From assembly GCA_949128115.1 (NCBI GenBank), contig OX421962.1:39021745-39085744 (forward strand): DNA of 64,000 bases. Direction: 5' to 3'. Below are positions 59,033 to 64,000 of the stretch, piece after piece. Numbering within the stretch: the first letter of the stretch is position 1; every line of letters starts with the position of its first letter. A program made the translations under genes and the position numbers. This stretch comes from Anaspis maculata. Taxonomy: Eukaryota; Arthropoda; Insecta; Coleoptera; Scraptiidae. The notes beneath the pieces were generated by a model that was given only the letters and a program-made list of their open reading frames with translations, made no database searches and was not told the DNA's origin.

Positions 59033-59756
59033 ATGACTGATAGCAGCGAGGCGGAGGTCCCGCCGCATTCCAACGGGATTTCAGACAGCCTGGATGAGGA
59101 GGACCGCGCCAAAATAAGACCGGCCGACATCGACGCCGACGTCAGGGAAATGGAGCGCCGGAAGAGGGTGGAAGTCATAATGAACAGCAAGCTGTTCAGG
59201 GAGGAACTGGAACGGATCATAGAGACCCAGCTCAAGGACGGTTCGGGCACGTCGGGTCTGATGCAGCAGATATCGGACATGATGGGCGTCAACAAGCAGG
59301 CGGGCAACGTGTTCAAGAACTCCAACTGCGTCCTGCCCATCAACGACATCCGCGGCATCGAGGCGATGGGCTACGGCAAGGGCGAGAAAATCCTGCGCTG
59401 CAAACTGGCCGCCGTCTTCCGGCTGATTGACCTGTACGGCTGGACGCAGGGCACCAACACGCTGGTGACGGCCAGGCTGAACCAGGACGAGGAGCACTTC
59501 CTGGTCAATCCGTACGGCATGATGTTCCACGAGATCACTGCTTCCAGTTTGATCAAGGTCGCCATGCAGGGTGACGTCGTCGAACAGGGAACGACGAACT
59601 TTTCGGTCAACATTGCCGCATTTTCGCTGCATGCGGCCGTGCACGCCGCCAGGCCCGACATCAAGTGCATTGTGAACCTGCACACGCCTTCCGTGGTGGC
59701 CGTGTCGGCCCTCAAGCACGGCATCCTGCCGCTGAGCCAGGAATCAGTAGTCATAG
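59033..59756 (+). CDS. hts: Adducin (hu-li tai shao), first coding exon, partial
   Basis: Adducin caps actin filaments and joins them to spectrin under the plasma membrane. The acceptor CTTTCAG ends at 59024; ATG follows at 59033. The exon gives 241 codons plus one base and ends at a donor, ATAG|GTAATG (59756/59757). Residues 1-100 are the N-terminal tail with REMERRKRVE and LFREELERIIE, typical of adducins. From about 105 the class II aldolase-like head begins: CVLPINDIRG, GEKILRCKLAAVFRL, YGWTQG, VNPYGMMFHEITASSL and GDVVEQGTTNF. It then reaches AARPDIKCIVNLHTP, the site of the aldolase zinc ligands; adducins are not enzymes. Codon third positions are strongly G/C, unlike the surroundings. 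The rest of the head, neck and MARCKS-like tail are not in the window. The 5' UTR probably starts in a distant upstream exon. Identity is sure; the symbol follows the insect name. Confidence 0.92.
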
Positions 59757-60729
59757 GTAATGGCAATAATATGCTATGCGTCCGGCCCTGTGCACTATCG
59801 TTTATAATGAGCGCTGCATTTTATTCTAAAAATAATTTCATGGGTTGAATGCATGGATGCTACTACTTTACGTCTTAATTCTTAGGCGTGACGGCGTTGA
59901 CGAGCAAGAATCTTTTGTTCAAAACTTGTCACCCAAACCTGCATCTGTTGATTCTTCATCAAATTTACAGACCGGGCAAATCTGGATGTTTTCATAGGGA
60001 AAATTAAAGGGATGGATGTTATTTTCTCGATGTTTGAAAATTTTAATAGGAAATCAATTAGGGGAATGATTGAACAGTTCCTGGGAGGTCGAAAGATGTG
60101 GAACTTTGTTACCCTTGTTATATGCGTATGCGTTTTCAATCTGAAAAAATGTTACGCCGGGACCATACACAAAATTTAAAGCTGAAAGATTTAGACGTGA
60201 CGCCTAAAATCAGACCATATTCTCTAGCAATCGGTCGCCACACAGGCAATTGGGCGGTACTCCTTACGCCTTGTCTTGGTGTACGAACCCAGCATTAGTC
60301 AACTCATTAATGCTAAAACTCTCCCAGTATTTTCATCCACTACTCCCACTAGCTATTTTTCAAAATTATTCATATTTTCGAATTTTTGCGCTTATTCAGG
60401 AAAAAGCTATTCTTGCAAGCCTTTGGTTACAGACTTCTTTTTCAAGATATTTGAATCTGAACGTTGGAAAAACATGTCGAAAACCACTTATTTCTAGAGC
60501 CGAAAAATTCAATTTTCTAAAAACTTGTTGTTCGTCAGCTTAAAACCTTGGGTTTTTAACTAAAAACGACTAGAATAGTATTTTTACTATTTTTGGATAC
60601 AGGAGCAAATTTTCAGGCCCGAAGCCGTGTTTGCCATCATGAGGCGTAGCCAAACGCTGCAAAAGAGGCCGAGGGCCTGAAGAAGCACAGCGCTCGTGTG
60701 TCGGACAACGTTTTTCGTAATACTAAAAA
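59757..60729. other. Start of adducin intron; repeat debris
   Basis: No further adducin exon is found. About 60250-60620 resembles arm sequence of the 50-53 kb fold-back family (for example AACATGTCGAAAACCACTTA), without clear ends. Confidence 0.4.
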
Positions 60730-60783
60730 CAGGTCAAAGATTGAAGTGGTCCACCCCAAAAACTCGCTCAGGTTCAAATGAGG

Positions 60784-60974
60784 ATTTTTTTTTTATTTTT
60801 TTTTTATTTAATTGTCTTATTTTACGAGGCGGCATTCAGCTATAAGCTGCTCTACCATGCAACCTCGGGGACAGCACAAAATATCCATGGATGAAGTAGG
60901 ATTCGAACCCACACAGGGCAGCACGAATGGTTTGGCTTGCCATCACCTGTACCACTCGGCTACCACCGCTCCAT
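60784..60974 (-). mobile_element. tRNA-derived SINE in the Tc1 left end
   Basis: On the minus strand it shows box A TAGCCGAGTGG (60952-60962), box B GGTTCGAATCC (60899-60909), a body with ATATTTTGTGCTGTCC and GGTAGAGCAGCTTATAGCTG, and an A-rich 3' end (poly-T at 60784-60806 as written). It splits the Tc1 terminal repeat between GAGGAT and ATATCGTC. Confidence 0.75.
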
Positions 60975-60975
60975 A

Positions 60976-61999
60976 TCGTCACGAAAAACGTACCTTGTTA
61001 CAAGAGGGCTATTCTCAGCGCGCTGTTGCAAGAGACTGCAATGTTACCCAGAGTGTGATATCACGATTATGGAATCGCTTCCTAGAGACAGGAATTGTCA
61101 AGAAGACCAGGCCAAGTTAGACGAAGGTCTACATCAGTCAGAAATGACCAATATCTTCGCCTTCAAGTACTGAGAAATCGTACAAGTACAGCAAGGTCTC
61201 TACGAAATGGTCTGTCAAGGGCAACGGGGGTGCAGATTTCGGATCAGACCGTACGAAATCGATTGCGAGAAGTCGGCCTGAACTCGAGACGACCCGCAAA
61301 AGTGCCTAAATTAACCAGAAACCATCGCGTAGCACGCAACATGTTTGCTAGAGAACATTTGAGATGGAATCTACCACAATGGAGAAAAGTTCTGTTGACT
61401 GATGAGTCCAGAGTGGCCTTGCATTCAAACGACGGACGAGTAAGAGTAAAGAGTGTATAGAAGGCTTGGCGAACGATTCCACCCTGACACGGTTACTGAA
61501 ATGGTAGCATTATTTGGTGGTGGTTCGCATTTCTGATCTGGAAATGATCTGGGGAGGCATTTCCATTGAAGGACGAACCGACCTCTTAATCATTCGTAAC
61601 GGTACAATAAACGCAGAGCGTTATTACATCCATGAGGTGCTAGCCACACAAGTGGTACCTCTAGCTCATGCAGAAGGTCAAGAATTTATTTTAATGCACG
61701 ACAATGCCCGTCCGCACGTCGCAAGGATTGTCCCTGATTACTTAAAAGAGCAGAACATACGAAGAATGGCTTGGCCCGCTTGTAGTCCGGATCTCAATCC
61801 GATCAAACACATGTGGGATCAGTTAAAAAGACGAATCAGGAACCGCCAAAACCCTCCCCAAACTCTCGAAGAACTTGAAATTACTCTACTAGAGGAATGG
61901 CAAGATATTCCCCAAAAAAACATCCGCAACCTGATTTTGAGCATGCCGCGACGATGTGCGGCTGTGATTCAAGCTGGGGGTGGCAATACTCGATATTGA
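60976..61999 (+). pseudogene. Tc1 transposase, frameshifted and catalytically dead
   Basis: The translation gives the two DNA-binding HTH domains (YSQRAVARDCNVTQSVISRL; TARSLRNGLSRATGVQISDQ), then the DDE core: LLTDES with the first Asp, LMHDNARPH with the second Asp, and ACSPDLNPIKHMWDQL for the third site. Spacing between the second Asp and the third site is 34 residues, the DD34E class. The third residue is Lys (AAA at 61805-61807) instead of the invariant Glu. At least two frameshifts break the gene (near 61116 and 61440-61550). The N-terminus is cut by the SINE. It therefore cannot mobilise itself or others. Confidence 0.85.
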
Positions 62000-62167
62000 G
62001 ACAATTTAGCGTAACCTCGTTAAGCCACAAACAATTTTTTTCCCTTTCGTAATATTTTTTATCTTACATTCTTGTTCATTGATGGATTTTTTGTGAAATT
62101 TCACTACGACAGTGGTTAAATTGCTGCATAATTGTGTGTAAAACAGTTGAATTAAGGTATCCCCCCC

Positions 62168-62490
62168 AGGAGCGGCGGTGGCCGAGTGGTCTGGGTGTTG
62201 GCACGCCAAGCCAGTCGTGACACACCGCGCGGGTTCGAATCCCGCCTCGTCCATGGATATTTGTGTTGTCCAAAAATTGTTCCGACCTTACTATGACATA
62301 TCCGCACCTGTCTGACTACAGCGATTACAGAAAAAATGGATTTCTGACAGAGTTGAGTGCCATCAGAGTGCTGAGGCCTCACATAGCTAACAGTAGGCAA
62401 CTCAACTAATAGAAACGTGTACCAAAAACCCACTGAATGTCCCGTGGACGCTAATAACCTCGTAGTTGATGCGTCGTAAAACATTCAACA
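62168..62490 (+). mobile_element. tRNA-derived SINE with Ser/Leu-like head
   Basis: Box A TGGCCGAGTGG (62179-62189) and box B GGTTCGAATCC (62232-62242) lie in a class II tRNA-like head with a long variable region. The acceptor stem is only partly kept. The tail includes ATATTTGTGTTGTCC, as in the minus-strand copy, and ends in an A-rich run at about 62488. Confidence 0.7.
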
Positions 62491-62844
62491 AAAAAAAAGA
62501 TATCCTGAAAGTTACATCGCTCTACTTTGTTCAACAAAAAATTAAACTAAAAAAACTAACTGATCCTCTAATTGTTTTGAGAAGTGTATATCTAGAAAAA
62601 TTCTAAAATTGTTTTTCAAAAAGTTACGCACGCTTAAAAATGAACCACTTTGCACTCCTTCTTTTGTCACCCTGTATATCATACAGTATATCAGTAAACA
62701 CGATATCCAAATAAGAAACTTGCAGTCAGAAAAACGCTTGAGTCACTAACACCATCTTTTTTAAACTCGGTTCATTTTTCGTCACGATATCCTCATTTGA
62801 ATCTGAGCGTGTTTTTGGGGTGGACCACTTCAATCTTTGATCTG

Positions 62845-63642
62845 TTCACTTCGACAAATGTCAAGCTAGATACGTAAATTGCAGAACTTTCAGTTTTGAC
62901 TTTGTATTACTTTACGCCAGACTTTGCGCGTTATGTATCTATCCCTGAAACGATTACGAAAGCTCTATTTCAGTGAAGAAATAATGAATTTTGTTGAATT
63001 TCAATGTTTGGCCGTTGAAATTCGTGTTTTCGAAACAATTTTCAAGTACATATCTCTAAAAACGAATCTTATTCAAAATTTTGCAATGCATCAACTCTCA
63101 CTCCCCCGTCCCGTCCAAGGGAAAGTTATGTAATGATGACGCTGTCATGATAGCTGCCGAACCGTTAATCTGATCAACTTGAAATTTGGTATACAGGCAG
63201 GGTCTTGCTGTCATATGAGCTGATCAGTTTTTGGCTGTCAGCTCTCAAACGGAAGTGTCAAAGCTGTATTTAGAACAGTTAAAAGTATTCCTCCGTATTT
63301 CACGTAGAGTCATCTAGATATCACAATTTCTTCAATTTCAATTTAAAGATCTGTCACTCTTATTGAAATACCCTGTACAGTATGTTGACACGAAATGTAT
63401 TATTTTTTTACTCTGGCTTGAATGTCACATCACATCGACAGCAAGATGTCCGTGACAGCAAGCCAAGCTACCCATTAGAATCGAAATTTTTCGAAAAAAT
63501 CCTTCCGTTTAGGACTAGCAACTGTGACGGGCAGACGGACGGAGAAAGCGAGAACATAAGTGCCTTCTCATTTGGAGAAGTGCGCTGAAAAGTCGGACAT
63601 TGAAAAAAAACAGGTTCCAGCCGATCTCAACATCATCTAATA
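62845..63642. other. Unassigned stretch
   Basis: Isolated CCCTGTA-type element ends occur (near 63370) with no matching partner in view, and a GACGGACGGAG simple sequence near 63534. No gene recognised. Confidence 0.35.
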
Positions 63643-63755
63643 GCTGTATTACACTACACAATTTCTTGAACAATCTGCCAAAATAGTGTCAAAAAACAAT
63701 GAACTTGATTGTTGATTTGACAGATTGTTCAAGAAATTAGATAGTGTAATACAGC
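63643..63755. mobile_element. Palindromic MITE
   Basis: GCTGTATTACACTAC, then CAATTTCTTGAACAATCTG, is matched by CAGATTGTTCAAGAAATT and GTGTAATACAGC; the loop is about 45 bp. One hairpin of about 113 bp, with no frame. Confidence 0.7.
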
Positions 63756-64000
63756 AATAATAGCGTTTTCCACTTGATGGATGCATTCTTTGCAGAATCG
63801 TGCAATACTTGAATATTTTGATGCAACTGCTACAGCACTTACCGACTTTTACCACACCTGCTGTCGAAATTGTTGCAGCTGTTTTAAGATATGATGAGTT
63901 CTGGCCAAGAAGAACATTTTTACATCATTTCGGTGCACAATAAAGACCCAAATGAACATACACTATCAAAGTGTAGCACATCTCTGCAACAGATGCATGC
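63756..64000. other. Unassigned window end
   Basis: No adducin exon or bounded element is recognised up to the end of the window. Confidence 0.35.

Larger units (their letters stand above)
60730..62844 (+). mobile_element. Tc1-type transposon split by two SINEs
   Basis: Inverted ends CAGGTCAAAGATTGAAGTGG and its complement at 62844 continue through GGTCCACCCCAAAAAC and GAGGAT/ATATCGTCACG (about 60 bp, the left copy interrupted by a SINE). Between them lies a broken Tc1 transposase. A minus-strand SINE (60784-60974) and a plus-strand SINE (62168-62490) are inserted. Confidence 0.75.

Noticed and set aside
59081..59719. 212-codon minus-strand frame
   Set aside because: It is a shadow of the GC-rich adducin exon.
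62172..62253. Functional tRNA-Ser gene
   Set aside because: The acceptor stem is only partly paired and the sequence continues into a repeat body shared with the minus-strand copy at 60784-60974.

Overview
This is eukaryotic and almost certainly insect DNA: an AT-rich window with intron-bearing genes, very short introns (51-65 bp) beside introns swollen by transposons, and a dense population of fold-back (inverted-repeat) elements. The species cannot be fixed from the sequence. There are no operons, CRISPR arrays or prokaryotic signals. Three conserved protein genes are recognisable: a complete FANCI orthologue (+ strand, 18 exons, 6656-18826), an apparently intronless tri-snRNP gene SNRNP27 (- strand, 22210-22698), and the first coding exon of adducin / hu-li tai shao (+ strand, 59033-59756, continuing past the window).

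Layout. 1-6.5 kb is transposon debris around the end of an unidentified gene fragment (1013-1456). A TA-inserting fold-back element (1433-3821) carries a hAT-type element (1484-2948), which carries a second hAT-type element (2186-2587); both hAT copies have perfect 8-bp target duplications. A truncated LTR retroelement (4187 onward) and a decayed pogo/Tigger element (4587-5917) follow. FANCI occupies 6.66-18.83 kb; its exons join in frame into 1340 codons, and its large introns 4, 5 and 9 hold fold-backs, including three end to end in intron 5. 19-22 kb holds a non-LTR reverse-transcriptase fragment and another fold-back. SNRNP27 shares a divergent GC-rich upstream region with what looks like a non-coding + strand first exon ending at 23296, possibly the 5' end of adducin, which would give a first intron of about 35.7 kb.

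23.3-59.0 kb has no recognisable coding exon. It holds several kinds of fold-back elements, small palindromic MITEs, tRNA-derived SINEs, minisatellites, and a chain of four fold-back elements at 50.47-55.44 kb bracketed by two arrays of the same 10-11 bp minisatellite. 59.03-64 kb holds the adducin exon and a dead Tc1 transposon split by two SINEs.

The most interesting biology is in FANCI. The residue aligning with the human monoubiquitination lysine (K523) is arginine (R518), although the neighbouring SQ/TQ phosphorylation cluster is kept, and a 54-nt stop-free intron lies directly upstream of that site. The most interesting genome structure is the habit of TA-inserting elements with CAGG...CCTG termini of sitting next to one another in chains, once sharing a single TA. 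Gene identities come from recalled family knowledge and by-eye alignment; no database search was run.
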